From positions 1 through 43,511 of the forward strand of contig CAYRFQ010000062.1 of assembly GCA_964423615.1 (NCBI GenBank): DNA of 43,511 nucleotides, read 5' to 3'. The notes under the pieces are model-generated. The model worked only from the letters and a program-made list of their open reading frames with translations, searched no databases and was not told the origin of the DNA. The stretch is from CAYRFQ01 sp964423615 (GTDB lineage Bacteria; Planctomycetota; Planctomycetia; Gemmatales; Gemmataceae). Below are positions 18,309 through 24,776 of the stretch, in pieces (position 1 is the first letter of the stretch; every line of letters starts with the position of its first letter). The position numbers and the translations under genes were made by a program.

Positions 18309-18341
18309 AAGGCACACCATCTCGGATTGGTGGTGTGCCTT
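18309..18341 (+). terminator. Hairpin after the MscS gene
   Basis: A perfect 11-bp stem AAGGCACACCA/TGGTGTGCCTT (18309-18319 with 18331-18341) and an 11-base loop. The following bases CGGTTGTTG give only a weak U-tract. It lies between convergent genes and may serve both. Confidence 0.65.
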
Positions 18342-18475
18342 CGGTTGTTGCATTGATGTTTCGACCGGTTGCACCTTTCACAACAGACTTCGAACTCAAT
18401 ACCTGGATCGCAATGAATGTCGCGTTCCCAAACTTATTCTGTTGCACGCAAAATTCGACACGATCCTCTGGCTGC

Positions 18476-18763
18476 TCACTCGATGATTCCGAGGATGTCT
18501 TCCTCGGTCATGATGAGTCTTTCTTCGCCGTTAATCGTAATTTCGTTTCCGGCGTAAGATGTAAACAGGACGACGTCACCTTCCTTGACTTGGAAGGGAG
18601 CCCGTTGGCCGTTTTCGAGTAATTTGCCATCACCAACGCTGACGATTTTGCCTTGCTTGGGCTTCTCCTTGGCGCTATCGGGAAGAATAATCCCGCCTTG
18701 CGTTTTCTCTTCGGCTTCCATTCTCTTGACTACGATCTTGTCGTTGACTGGTACGACCTTCAT
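18476..18763 (-). CDS. groES: GroES co-chaperonin (Cpn10)
   Basis: 95 residues, the usual length. It opens with KVVPVNDKIVVKRMEAEEKTQGGIILP, whose EKTQGGIILP is the mobile loop that binds GroEL. AKEKPKQGKIVSVGDG and the closing ITINGEERLIMTEEDILGIIE complete the fold. It caps GroEL rings during ATP-dependent protein folding. GGGAGA about 8 bases upstream supports ATG 18763. No groEL is adjacent and no CIRCE operator (TTAGCACTC-N9-GAGTGCTAA) is visible, so this is an orphan copy; planctomycetes often keep several chaperonin genes. Confidence 0.96.
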   Translation of the reverse strand: MKVVPVNDKIVVKRMEAEEKTQGGIILPDSAKEKPKQGKIVSVGDGKLLENGQRAPFQVKEGDVVLFTSYAGNEITINGEERLIMTEEDILGIIE

Positions 18764-18795
18764 GTCTTGGCTCTCCCAATGAAGTTGAAAACTGG

Positions 18796-18813
18796 AGGGT
18801 CACTGTTGACCCT
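18796..18813. other. Short perfect hairpin upstream of groES
   Basis: AGGGTCA (18796-18802) pairs with TGACCCT (18807-18813) around a 4-base loop. It lies between the response-regulator stop and the groES start, both on the minus strand. It could be an operator or a terminator of the upstream gene; there is no U-tract. Confidence 0.4.
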
Positions 18814-18851
18814 TAACTGGCAACAAAGGCACGAACCATAGTGCCTGTTAT

Positions 18852-19292
18852 TCATCGACTGTACTGGTTTGTTGGAGTAGTTTCTTGATTCTGGCCTGTC
18901 TCTTCGTGCTTCCCATAAACGCGAATCAATGCTTTCACCACGGTTCCACGGACGATCCGAATACGGACTGGCTTGGGGATGACGCTGAACGCCTTGGCTC
19001 GAAATGCCATCCGCATGATGACCTCACCAGTTTCCGACGTTAACAAGATGCACGGAATGACGCTCCCCGTTTGTCGGATAAGTTTTAACGTCTCAAGTCC
19101 GGTGAGAGTCGGCAGGTGCATGTCCAAGAGAGCAAGATGAACTGGCTTTTCTTGAACAACGTCCAAAGCCTCCTCGCCAGAGCTGGCCAAAACTGGTTGG
19201 CAGCCTTCGCTTTCCACAACCTGACGAAGTATTTCCTGTTCGCCAGGATCGTGGTGAGTGATCAAAACAGAATAGGGATGCAATGCTGTCAT
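18852..19292 (-). CDS. Single-domain response regulator
   Basis: 146 residues from ATG 19292. Receiver-domain hallmarks: acidic pair replaced by HHDPGE near residue 13, phospho-acceptor Asp in LALLDMHLP (~57), Thr/Ser in ILLTSET (~84) and Lys in VIPKPV (~107). The C-terminal tail is basic and lacks a DNA-binding domain. AAGGTG about 9 bases upstream supports this start. The frame is open to 19457, but the extra 55 residues match nothing. It likely relays phosphate from a histidine kinase not seen here. The first acidic position reading H-H-D is a slight departure from the usual D-D. Confidence 0.85.
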   Translation of the reverse strand: MTALHPYSVLITHHDPGEQEILRQVVESEGCQPVLASSGEEALDVVQEKPVHLALLDMHLPTLTGLETLKLIRQTGSVIPCILLTSETGEVIMRMAFRAKAFSVIPKPVRIRIVRGTVVKALIRVYGKHEETGQNQETTPTNQYSR

Positions 19293-19745
19293 TGGCCGAT
19301 CACCTTCTCGCAGGGGTATCGCGTCAGAGGTAGAAAGACAAGATGCCCCGGAGCGGAACAAGACAACGTCGGGTTGTCCTTGGAGAAAAAACTGGCACTT
19401 GGCATCGGCTAACTTTGGCGGTTCGAGTAAATCGCTAAAGTCTTGCCAGCAACACACGTACCAACCGAACCCTTAGACATTCGATTGTCATAACCTCCTT
19501 GTATAACAGAACATAGGCTTTCAATAAAATCAAGCCCAAGGATTGTGTTGGAGAAACACGGTAAAATAGGCTGCCAAAACGACGATGGGGTCTGTCACAA
19601 TGGCAGAGCTGAGGTTCCAACTCCACGGTTCGCCTTGATCTGATTTCTTCGGGTTGTCATAAGCCTTACCGCCATGAAACACCTCGACGAACTTCCATCT
19701 CGACCCAAACGTTTCTCCATCAACCCCTATCTTTCGAGACTTAAT
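19293..19745. other. Intergenic region between divergent response regulator and secreted-protein genes
   Basis: 453 bases. Either gene could start earlier inside it (19457 on minus, 19674 on plus). I see no confident promoter or RNA element. Confidence 0.35.
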
Positions 19746-20804
19746 ATGCCTACCAAACATGTGCCGTTTCGATGGCTGGTCGCGGTCGTGATCCTGCTTG
19801 GTCCAATCTCGTTTGTTCGAGCCGACTCTACGATTGTCAACTTGAGAATTCCCATGATCCCCACATTGTCGTTCCCGCATGGAATTCCCTATCGCTTGGC
19901 GTTGGGATTCTTGCAGGCAACGAGTTCCAAACAGTTGGCGTGGGACCTGTGTTGCTCCGACCAAGAAATGACCGAGAAAGAAAAAAGCCTCCGTTACGTT
20001 CGAGAAGTCCTTTACGGTGCGGCTCGAAATGAAATTCCGTTTCACTTCGGTGTCCGGTGGCGTACTCACTGGACGGATTCGATCGAAACGTCGGACCGAC
20101 CTCAAGCGGCTCTTGGCCGTGTGGTTTGTGCTGGGTGTTGCGGACAGCTGAACGTCTGGTCTCTGACACCCAACGTTCCGGGAGAATTGGTCCTCGAAGA
20201 ACGTTTCTTTGCAGAAACCGACCATGGGAAGGACATTATTGTCTTTTATCAACCTCTTTCAGCCGAGCAAGAAAATCGAACGAATACCGAAGACTTGGCC
20301 AAGATAGCAAAATTTCTAGGTTGGATCACGAACGATCACCCCACTCTCAAGACTGAATTCCAACGAGAGGCCAGAGAAGTTTGGGACAAACTCACCCCCG
20401 CAGAAAAGCAAGAAGTCGAATCGTTTATGGAAGGTAAATCACCGGAGGAAGTCTCGGGGCTTATGGGCCGGTTGGCCAATAAAAACTATGCCTATAACTC
20501 CAACATTGGAACGTTTACCGAGATCACACCTTCTCCAGTGTGTCGGGATACATCGCACTCGGCCCAATCAGCTTTATCGAATGTCATGAGAGAGAACATC
20601 CAAGCTGTGATTCTGAATCCTATATCCCACTTTCCCGGATTTTATCTGAACGTGTGGAGTTCTGATCCAAATGAACGCATGGAACAGATGCTTTTCCAGT
20701 CGGAGAACTATCGCAAACTCAGAGAGGAGTACCGCCGAGGTCTGTCCAGCGGTACGCGATACTATTTGACGCCCGATCGGATTCACAGCGATATTACGCC
20801 ATGA
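19746..20804 (+). CDS. Secreted protein of unknown function
   Basis: 352 residues from ATG 19746, chosen because a signal peptide follows directly (MPTKHVPFRWLVAVVILLG..., cleavage near VRADS). An upstream in-frame ATG at 19674 would place 24 polar residues in front. The mature protein has a Cys-rich stretch (DLCCSDQ, then VCAGCCGQ) and an acidic helical region (LTPAEKQEVESFMEGKSPEEV). No family recognised. The paired cysteines may bind metal or form disulfides in the periplasm. Confidence 0.7.
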   Translation: MPTKHVPFRWLVAVVILLGPISFVRADSTIVNLRIPMIPTLSFPHGIPYRLALGFLQATSSKQLAWDLCCSDQEMTEKEKSLRYVREVLYGAARNEIPFHFGVRWRTHWTDSIETSDRPQAALGRVVCAGCCGQLNVWSLTPNVPGELVLEERFFAETDHGKDIIVFYQPLSAEQENRTNTEDLAKIAKFLGWITNDHPTLKTEFQREAREVWDKLTPAEKQEVESFMEGKSPEEVSGLMGRLANKNYAYNSNIGTFTEITPSPVCRDTSHSAQSALSNVMRENIQAVILNPISHFPGFYLNVWSSDPNERMEQMLFQSENYRKLREEYRRGLSSGTRYYLTPDRIHSDITP

Positions 20805-21131
20805 TCAGCTTCCACCCAACGGTGAAACGTCAGCTTAAGCGGTTAGCAGAAGACCGATGAAGGATCATCTCCGATTTCGTGAGGATTCTCGAAAATATTC
20901 TCTGGCTTTGAGCGAACCAGTTTATGTAGTCGTTGGTCTATAAAGGCGTACGACGGAGATGAGACCAAAGGGTCACGAAAGAAATGAAATTTTTCGCGAA
21001 CCAATGAGAGCTAACAATCGTCTAATAAAACGCATACGACACTGACTTCGGTGAGTGTGATATTTTGAACCAAATCACATATAGAACAAGGCATTAGCTT
21101 TCCTACTCAATTTAGTCGCAAGAGTTTTACG
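20805..21131. other. Intergenic region with a UUCG-capped hairpin
   Basis: No gene seen. At 21039-21058 an 8-bp stem with one mismatch is closed by a C(TTCG)G tetraloop and followed by GATATTTTG, a terminator-like arrangement. It precedes the small ORF at 21132. Confidence 0.45.
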
Positions 21132-21326
21132 ATGTTGCGTTATACCGATAGCCTCAGACAACGATTACCCCTGGCCAATAGCCAGTGGTCGGCGAGCGAA
21201 TTGTATCGATTCGAAATCGCCTCCGCCGAGGTTGCGGGCAAACCCATGAATCAACTCGGTATGGGTAATCTTGAATGTTCACTGAGTGAACATCATTGGG
21301 GGCTCGATAAGCGCCAAAACTTGTGA
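21132..21326 (+). CDS. Possible small protein (64 residues)
   Basis: The frame starts MLRYTDSLRQRLPLANSQWSASELYRFEIASAEV and has no match I recognise. There is no strong Shine-Dalgarno (only AAGAG ~12 bases upstream). The main support is a strong intrinsic terminator 31 bases after its stop, showing that a transcript ends here just before the tRNA array. It could equally be an untranslated small RNA. Confidence 0.4.
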   Translation: MLRYTDSLRQRLPLANSQWSASELYRFEIASAEVAGKPMNQLGMGNLECSLSEHHWGLDKRQNL

Positions 21327-21356
21327 CATCCATTTTGACTCTCGAATTCTAACGAG

Positions 21357-21394
21357 AGGCCGGGTGTCACACTGAGGACACCCGGCCTTTTTTT
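21357..21394 (+). terminator. Strong intrinsic terminator upstream of tRNA array A
   Basis: A 12-bp perfect stem AGGCCGGGTGTC/GACACCCGGCCT (21357-21368 with 21377-21388), an 8-base loop and a run of seven T. It isolates array A from upstream transcription, so the array's own promoter should lie at about 21395-21478. Confidence 0.9.
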
Positions 21395-21478
21395 GTGCCC
21401 CACGATGATCCCTGCTCGATGAAGAACGCACTCAACAAGTGTGGGCAGACGCGGTACGCCTTGAGCAAAACACACAAC

Positions 21479-21552
21479 GCCTCGTTCGTCTAACCGGTTC
21501 AGGATACCGGGCTTTCAACCCGGAGATATGGGTTCGATTCCCGTACGAAGTA
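21479..21552 (+). tRNA. tRNA-Glu(TTC), array A no. 1
   Basis: Anticodon loop CTTTCAA on a CCGGG/CCCGG stem. T-arm ATGGG-TTCGATT-CCCGT. Acceptor GCCTCGT/ACGAAGT with one mismatch. No CCA encoded; TT follows the discriminator. First gene of the array. Confidence 0.88.
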
Positions 21553-21561
21553 TTACAACAT

Positions 21562-21632
21562 AGTCCGGTGGTGTAATAGGAGCACGACGGTCTGATACGC
21601 CGTTAGCAGAGGTGCAAATCCTCTTCGGACTA
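21562..21632 (+). tRNA. tRNA-Ile(GAT), array A no. 2
   Basis: Loop CTGATAC, acceptor AGTCCGG/TCGGACT. The T-loop reads TGCAAAT, so position 55 is G instead of the near-universal U. CT follows the discriminator. Confidence 0.85.
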
Positions 21633-21722
21633 CTCAGAGATAGGTGTGACGACAAACTCAAACGGAGTGGCACAGATGACATTGATTCATCGTTCTAAAC
21701 GCAAAGCTACGCCTTAGCACAT

Positions 21723-21795
21723 GGGGTTGTAGCTCAATCGGCAGAGCACCTGACTTTTAATCAGTAGGTTGTGGGTTCGAGTCCCACCGACCCCA
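21723..21795 (+). tRNA. tRNA-Lys(TTT), array A no. 3
   Basis: Canonical cloverleaf: acceptor GGGGTTG/CGACCCC, D-arm TAGCTCAATCGGCAGAGC, loop CTTTTAA, T-loop TTCGAGT, discriminator A then CT. Confidence 0.95.
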
Positions 21796-21833
21796 CTGAT
21801 GACGCGAACGCTTCGCGAGAACGAATCAACATC

Positions 21834-21905
21834 AGGACTAAAGTGTTATCGGCAGCATGTCCGGTTCTTACCCGGGAGGTGAGGGTTCGAGTCCCTCTGG
21901 TCCTA
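21834..21905 (+). tRNA. tRNA-Lys(CTT), array A no. 4
   Basis: Acceptor AGGACTA/TGGTCCT, loop TTCTTAC, T-arm GAGGG-TTCGAGT-CCCTC. Position 8 is A and position 14 is T, the reverse of the usual U8-A14 pair. CT follows the discriminator. Confidence 0.85.
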
Positions 21906-21964
21906 CTCTTTCGGATTCTCTGAATCTGAGAAGCTCTTTGACAATTCGGTGACAATCCCAATGA

Positions 21965-22036
21965 GCACCTATGGTGTAACCGGTAGCCCACTTGCTTCCC
22001 AAGCAAGAGGAGTGGGTTCGAGTCCCGCTTGGTGCT
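21965..22036 (+). tRNA. tRNA-Gly(CCC), array A no. 5
   Basis: Loop TTCCCAA on a CTTGC/GCAAG stem, D-loop AACCGGTA, acceptor GCACCTA/TTGGTGC with one T-T mismatch, discriminator T then CT. Confidence 0.88.
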
Positions 22037-22042
22037 CTTTCT

Positions 22043-22117
22043 CGGTGAGTGGACCAGCCAGGAGTGGTCGCGGCACTCGGACTGCTGAGATCGCAGGTTC
22101 GAATCCTGCCTCGCCGA
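22043..22117 (+). tRNA. tRNA-Pro(CGG), array A no. 6
   Basis: Acceptor CGGTGAG/CTCGCCG fully paired, D-stem GACC/GGTC, loop CTCGGAC, T-arm GCAGG-TTCGAAT-CCTGC, discriminator A. Only 6 bases separate it from the previous gene. Confidence 0.93.
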
Positions 22118-22146
22118 TTCGTAGGAGGAAATCATTCCTCCATTAC

Positions 22147-22218
22147 TGCGGTGTGGTCTAAAGGTAGGGCACGGCCCTGTTAAGGTCGATGGTGCAGGTT
22201 CGAATCCTGCCGCCGCAG
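22147..22218 (+). tRNA. tRNA-Asn(GTT), array A no. 7
   Basis: Acceptor TGCGGTG/CGCCGCA, loop CTGTTAA, T-arm GCAGG-TTCGAAT-CCTGC, discriminator G then CT. A second Asn(GTT) with a different body lies at 22663. Confidence 0.92.
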
Positions 22219-22227
22219 CTCCTAAAT

Positions 22228-22303
22228 GGCGGAGGATTCAGTGTTGGTTACTGAAGCTGGCCTTTGAAGTCAGACGTCGCAGGTTCGATTCCTGTCTCCG
22301 CTT
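22228..22303 (+). tRNA. tRNA-Gln(TTG), array A no. 8
   Basis: Acceptor GGCGGAG/CTCCGCT, D-stem TTCA/TGAA, loop CTTTGAA, T-arm with TTCGATT. Position 8 is G rather than U. Discriminator T then CT. Confidence 0.86.
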
Positions 22304-22318
22304 CTTGTTTGCAACACC

Positions 22319-22409
22319 GGAAGGGCAAGCCGATGGGTGACGGCTGCCGTCTTGAAAACGGTCGAGTCATGGTGACATGACCTTGAGGGTTCGACTCCCT
22401 CTCCTTCCG
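22319..22409 (+). tRNA. tRNA-Ser(TGA), array A no. 9
   Basis: Class II cloverleaf: acceptor GGAAGGG/TCCTTCC, D-stem AGCC/GGCT, loop CTTGAAA, long variable arm (GTCATGGTGACATGAC region), T-arm GAGGG-TTCGACT-CCCTC, discriminator G then CT. Confidence 0.93.
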
Positions 22410-22422
22410 CTTTGGATTTCCT

Positions 22423-22506
22423 GACCGAGTGGTGGAACGGTAGACACACCAGACTCAGAATCTGGAACCCGAAACGGGTGTGAGGGTTCGACTCCCTCCT
22501 TGGTCA
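22423..22506 (+). tRNA. tRNA-Leu(CAG), array A no. 10
   Basis: Normal class II Leu: acceptor GACCGAG/CTTGGTC, loop CTCAGAA, long variable arm with CCCG/CGGG, T-loop TTCGACT, discriminator A then CT. It contrasts with the short-arm Leu genes later in the array. Confidence 0.93.
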
Positions 22507-22584
22507 CTGCGGAGATGGCTCTCCAGAACTCAAGTTGCTCTCTGTGACGAAATGAATCGGCTCAGTCGAGCAACCAGAAACATC

Positions 22585-22656
22585 GTGTCCTTGACCGAGC
22601 GGCAAAGGTGCTGGGCCTCCATCCCAGATAGGTGGGTTCGATTCCCACAGGACACT
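22585..22656 (+). tRNA. tRNA-Gly(TCC), array A no. 11
   Basis: Acceptor GTGTCCT/AGGACAC, loop CCTCCAT on CTGGG/CCCAG, T-arm GTGGG-TTCGATT-CCCAC, discriminator T then CT. A 78-base spacer with no recognisable tRNA precedes it. Confidence 0.9.
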
Positions 22657-22662
22657 CTTTAT

Positions 22663-22735
22663 GGCTGGGTAGCTCAGTGGTGAGAGCAGCAACCTGTTAA
22701 GTTGATGGTCGTGGGTTCGAATCCCACCCTGGCCT
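22663..22735 (+). tRNA. tRNA-Asn(GTT), array A no. 12
   Basis: Acceptor GGCTGGG/CCTGGCC, TAGCTCAGTGGTGAGAGC D-arm, loop CTGTTAA on an anticodon stem with one mismatch, T-arm GTGGG-TTCGAAT-CCCAC, discriminator T then CT. Confidence 0.9.
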
Positions 22736-22790
22736 CTGCGGCGAGTTCTCTCGCAAGGCATAAATCCAGCAAACAAGCATACACATACCC

Positions 22791-22869
22791 AGAGAGTGGG
22801 CTGCTGGGACAGCGACGAGGCTCCAACCCTCGTGCCACGTGCTGTGGGGTTCGATTCCTCCGCTCTCTG
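22791..22869 (+). tRNA. tRNA-Trp(CCA), array A no. 13
   Basis: Acceptor AGAGAGT/GCTCTCT, anticodon stem CGAGG/CCTCG with loop CTCCAAC, T-loop TTCGATT on an imperfect stem, discriminator G then CT. Position 8 is G and the D-arm is unusual. Confidence 0.82.
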
Positions 22870-22903
22870 CTCGATGACGTCTTTCTCGGACATGTCGCAC
22901 TAT

Positions 22904-22975
22904 GGTCCCGTGATGTAACGGCTAGCATACCACCCTGTCACGGTGGAGATACGGGTTCGATTCCCGTCGGGATCG
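22904..22975 (+). tRNA. tRNA-Asp(GTC), array A no. 14
   Basis: Acceptor GGTCCCG/CGGGATC, loop CTGTCAC, T-arm ACGGG-TTCGATT-CCCGT, discriminator G (as usual for Asp) then CT. Confidence 0.93.
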
Positions 22976-22987
22976 CTGATAGAAAAC

Positions 22988-23061
22988 GCCCGGGTACGCA
23001 AACTGGCAAAGCGGTCTGACTTAGGATCAGATGTTTGTGGGTTCGAATCCCTCCCTGGGTA
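22988..23061 (+). tRNA. tRNA-Leu(TAG) with short variable loop, array A no. 15
   Basis: Acceptor GCCCGGG/CCTGGGT, D-stem CGC/GCG, loop CTTAGGA on TCTGA/TCAGA, then only 5 bases before the T-arm. Bacterial tRNA-Leu normally carries a long variable arm. T-stem has a T-T mismatch at 50-64. Discriminator A (Leu identity) then CT. Confidence 0.87.
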
Positions 23062-23070
23062 CTAACTTTT

Positions 23071-23155
23071 GGAGAGTAGGCAGATGATGGTTTGCTGCAA
23101 CAGACTGCTAATCTGTAGACCTCTGGTCTCGTGGGTTCGATTCCCTCGCTCTCCG
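23071..23155 (+). tRNA. tRNA-Ser(GCT), array A no. 16
   Basis: Class II: acceptor GGAGAGT/GCTCTCC, loop CTGCTAA on ACAGA/TCTGT, variable arm AGACCTCTGGTCT, T-loop TTCGATT, discriminator G then CT. Confidence 0.92.
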
Positions 23156-23181
23156 CTTTCGTAGTTATGTGGAATGATAAC

Positions 23182-23254
23182 GGGCGATTGGTGAAAGGGT
23201 AGATCACACACGGCTTACATCCGTGAGTTGGGGGTTCGAATCCCTCATTGCCTA
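23182..23254 (+). tRNA. tRNA-Val(TAC), array A no. 17
   Basis: Acceptor GGGCGAT/ATTGCCT, loop CTTACAT on CACGG/CCGTG, T-arm GGGGG-TTCGAAT-CCCTC, discriminator A then CT. Val(CAC)-like and Val(GAC) genes are in array B. Confidence 0.9.
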
Positions 23255-23261
23255 CTCGACT

Positions 23262-23332
23262 GGTTCCGTAGTGTATTGGTAACACACCTCTCCGTCATGG
23301 GGGAGTAACAGGTTCGACTCCTGTCGGAACCG
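23262..23332 (+). tRNA. tRNA-Asp(GTC) with C33, array A no. 18
   Basis: Acceptor GGTTCCG/CGGAACC, D-stem GTGT/ACAC, anticodon loop CCGTCAT: position 33 is C where U is nearly universal. T-arm ACAGG-TTCGACT-CCTGT, discriminator G then CT. Confidence 0.85.
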
Positions 23333-23344
23333 CTGACTGTGTCT

Positions 23345-23418
23345 GCCCGGATGCGCCAACTGGTAGAGCGGCTTGACTTAAAATCGAGCGAGTGTGGGTT
23401 CGAATCCCACTCTGGGTA
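23345..23418 (+). tRNA. tRNA-Leu(TAA) with short variable loop, array A no. 19
   Basis: Acceptor GCCCGGA/TCTGGGT, loop CTTAAAA on CTTGA/TCGAG, a variable region of about 6 bases, T-arm GTGGG-TTCGAAT-CCCAC, discriminator A then CT. Class I architecture is unexpected for bacterial Leu. Confidence 0.87.
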
Positions 23419-23427
23419 CTGGCTAAC

Positions 23428-23501
23428 GGCCCGGTAGGCAACTGGCAGACCACAGACATTCAAAACGTCTGATGCTGTGGGTTCGAATCCCACTCGGGCT
23501 A
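23428..23501 (+). tRNA. tRNA-Leu(CAA)-like with short variable loop, array A no. 20
   Basis: Acceptor GGCCCGG/TCGGGCT, anticodon loop TTCAAAA on AGACA/CGTCT with an A-C mismatch at the top, short variable region, T-arm GTGGG-TTCGAAT-CCCAC. The D-arm pairs poorly. Isotype inferred from the anticodon only. Confidence 0.75.
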
Positions 23502-23532
23502 ATGACTACCATGCGTCAATGACTGAATAGAT

Positions 23533-23604
23533 TCCGGAGTAGTTCAGCGGCAGAACGCCAGGCTCTGAACCTGGATGGCGCTGGTTCGAATCCAGCCTCC
23601 GGTA
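23533..23604 (+). tRNA. tRNA-Gln(CTG), array A no. 21
   Basis: Loop CTCTGAA on CCAGG/CCTGG, D-arm TAGTTCAGCGGCAGAAC, T-arm GCTGG-TTCGAAT-CCAGC, acceptor TCCGGAG/CTCCGGT with an unpaired first position, as is weak in Gln tRNAs. CT follows. Confidence 0.92.
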
Positions 23605-23612
23605 CTCACACT

Positions 23613-23684
23613 ATCTCAGTGGTGACATGGAAATCACATTACCCTCCGAAGGTAAAGTTCCCGGTTCGAATCCAGGCTGAGATA
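23613..23684 (+). tRNA. tRNA-Arg(CCG), array A no. 22
   Basis: Acceptor ATCTCAG/CTGAGAT, D-arm GTGA-CATGGAAA-TCAC, loop CTCCGAA on TTACC/GGTAA, T-loop TTCGAAT with one stem mismatch. First of three tandem Arg genes with closely related bodies. Confidence 0.9.
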
Positions 23685-23693
23685 CTCAACATC

Positions 23694-23765
23694 ACCCTGA
23701 TGGTGAAAGGGACATCACATCACCTTCCTAAAGTGAAATTCCTGGTTCGAATCCTGGTCGGGGTA
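23694..23765 (+). tRNA. tRNA-Arg(CCT), array A no. 23
   Basis: Acceptor ACCCTGA/TCGGGGT, D-arm GTGA..TCAC as in its neighbours, loop TTCCTAA with a C-A pair closing the stem, T-loop TTCGAAT. Probably a duplicate of the neighbouring Arg genes with a changed anticodon. Confidence 0.86.
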
Positions 23766-23774
23766 CTGATTCTT

Positions 23775-23846
23775 GCTCTGGTGGTGAAAGGGACATCACA
23801 TCAGCTTGCGGAGCTGAAGTTCCTGGTTCGAATCCAGGCTGGAGTA
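23775..23846 (+). tRNA. tRNA-Arg(GCG), array A no. 24
   Basis: Acceptor GCTCTGG/CTGGAGT, D-arm GTGA..TCAC, loop TTGCGGA on TCAGC/GCTGA, T-arm CCTGG-TTCGAAT-CCAGG. G34 in an Arg CGN reader is unusual, since bacteria use ACG modified to inosine; array B also has Arg(ACG). Confidence 0.86.
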
Positions 23847-23857
23847 CTGACATTTTC

Positions 23858-23928
23858 GCTTCGTGACGCCGCTGGGTGGCGGACCGGCTGTCTACCGGTT
23901 GAGATGGGTTCGATTCCCATACGGGGCG
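23858..23928 (+). tRNA. tRNA-Asp(GTC)-like, array A no. 25
   Basis: Acceptor GCTTCGT/ACGGGGC, D-stem CGCC/GGCG, loop CTGTCTA on ACCGG/CCGGT, T-arm ATGGG-TTCGATT-CCCAT, discriminator G. Position 37 is T (normally a purine) and positions 8-9 are GA, so decoding ability is uncertain. Confidence 0.75.
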
Positions 23929-23935
23929 TTTGATT

Positions 23936-24015
23936 GCTCGGGTACGCAAATAGGAAAAGCGGCCAAGCTCAAATCTTGGTGATGTAGTTTGTGGGTTCGA
24001 CTCCCACCCCGAGTA
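23936..24015 (+). tRNA. tRNA-Leu(CAA), array A no. 26
   Basis: Acceptor GCTCGGG/CCCGAGT, D-stem CGC/GCG, loop CTCAAAT on CCAAG/CTTGG, a variable region of about 11 bases, T-arm GTGGG-TTCGACT-CCCAC, discriminator A. Confidence 0.88.
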
Positions 24016-24026
24016 CGTTCTTTCTT

Positions 24027-24100
24027 GCGGCTATGGTGTTAATGGCTGAGCACATGACCTCGCCATGGTCAAGGTATGGGTTCGAATCCCGTTAGCCGCT
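24027..24100 (+). tRNA. tRNA-Gly(GCC) with C33, array A no. 27
   Basis: Acceptor GCGGCTA/TAGCCGC, loop TCGCCAT on TGACC/GGTCA with C at 33, T-arm ATGGG-TTCGAAT-CCCGT, discriminator T. Confidence 0.85.
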
Positions 24101-24111
24101 TTCTACTTCTT

Positions 24112-24192
24112 GCGTCGGCTGGACATGAGCGAGTCCAAGTGGCTGTAACCCACCCGCATTATGCTGTGTAGGTGCAAATCCTACTCGACGCA
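24112..24192 (+). tRNA. tRNA-Tyr(GTA), array A no. 28
   Basis: Class II as expected for bacterial Tyr: acceptor GCGTCGG/TCGACGC, loop CTGTAAC, variable arm around CGCATTATGCTG. The T-loop is TGCAAAT with G at 55. Discriminator A then CT. Confidence 0.86.
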
Positions 24193-24207
24193 CTTGACAT
24201 GACTTCC

Positions 24208-24280
24208 GTGGATGTACCCGAGTTGGTCCAGGGGACCGGTTGAAGCCCGGTTAACGTGGGTTCGAATCCCTCCGTCCACA
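24208..24280 (+). tRNA. tRNA-Phe(GAA), array A no. 29
   Basis: Acceptor GTGGATG/CGTCCAC, loop TTGAAGC on ACCGG/CCGGT, T-loop TTCGAAT with a T-T mismatch in the stem, discriminator A then CT. Confidence 0.88.
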
Positions 24281-24310
24281 CTACCACGGGCACTTTCGTC
24301 CGTGGGCATC

Positions 24311-24382
24311 GGCACCGTCGTCTAATGGCAGGATAGCAGACTTTCATTCTGTTGATGGTGGGTTCAACTCCCCCCGGTGTCG
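24311..24382 (+). tRNA. tRNA-Glu(TTC), array A no. 30
   Basis: Acceptor GGCACCG/CGGTGTC, loop CTTTCAT on GCAGA/TCTGT, D-arm TCGTCTAATGGCAGGATA, T-loop TTCAACT, discriminator G (Glu identity) then CT. Confidence 0.92.
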
Positions 24383-24407
24383 CTTCTCTGATGTAGAGAA
24401 TAGTAAC

Positions 24408-24482
24408 GTGGCTATGTTGTCGAACGGTCGAGCATGCGACTCTTCCAAAATCGAGGTGTGGGTTCGAATTCCGCTAGCCATT
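24408..24482 (+). tRNA. tRNA-Gly(TCC)-like, array A no. 31
   Basis: Acceptor GTGGCTA/TAGCCAT, loop CTTCCAA, T-arm GTGGG-TTCGAAT-TCCGC. The anticodon stem has a C-A mismatch and the D-arm pairs poorly, so it may be weak or decaying. Confidence 0.7.
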
Positions 24483-24514
24483 TTGTTGATCATACGAACT
24501 CGGATCAACAATTC

Positions 24515-24588
24515 AGGGGTGTGGCCCAGCCTGGTAGGGCGTCTGGTTTGGGACCAGAAGATCGCAGGTTCGAATCCTGTCACCCCTA
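24515..24588 (+). tRNA. tRNA-Pro(TGG), array A no. 32
   Basis: Acceptor AGGGGTG/CACCCCT, D-stem GCCC/GGGC, loop TTTGGGA on TCTGG/CCAGA, T-arm GCAGG-TTCGAAT-CCTGT, discriminator A. Confidence 0.95.
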
Positions 24589-24601
24589 TTGATGAATAAC
24601 T

Positions 24602-24674
24602 GGCCCGTTCGTCTATCGGTTCAGGATACCGGCCTCTCATGCCGGAGAGATGGGTTCGATTCCCATACGGGCTA
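24602..24674 (+). tRNA. tRNA-Glu(CTC), array A no. 33
   Basis: Acceptor GGCCCGT/ACGGGCT, D-arm TCGTCTATCGGTTCAGGATA, loop CTCTCAT on CCGGC/GCCGG, T-arm ATGGG-TTCGATT-CCCAT, discriminator A. Confidence 0.93.
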
Positions 24675-24682
24675 TTTGCAAA

Positions 24683-24765
24683 GGTCAAGTGGTGGAATGG
24701 TAGACACGCGAGCTTGAGGGGTTCGTGCCCATACGGGCGTGGGAGTTCGACTCTCCCCTTGACCA
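24683..24765 (+). tRNA. tRNA-Leu(GAG), array A no. 34
   Basis: Class II: acceptor GGTCAAG/CTTGACC, loop TTGAGGG, variable arm GCCCATACGGGC, T-arm GGGAG-TTCGACT-CTCCC, discriminator A then CT. Confidence 0.93.
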
Positions 24766-24776
24766 CTATCACAAAC

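Noticed and set aside
18764..18851. CIRCE heat-shock operator upstream of groES
   Set aside because: The TTAGCACTC-N9-GAGTGCTAA pattern is absent; only an unrelated 7-bp hairpin is present.
22507..22584. Extra tRNA in the 78-base gap between Leu(CAG) and Gly(TCC)
   Set aside because: No T-loop or pairable acceptor could be found.
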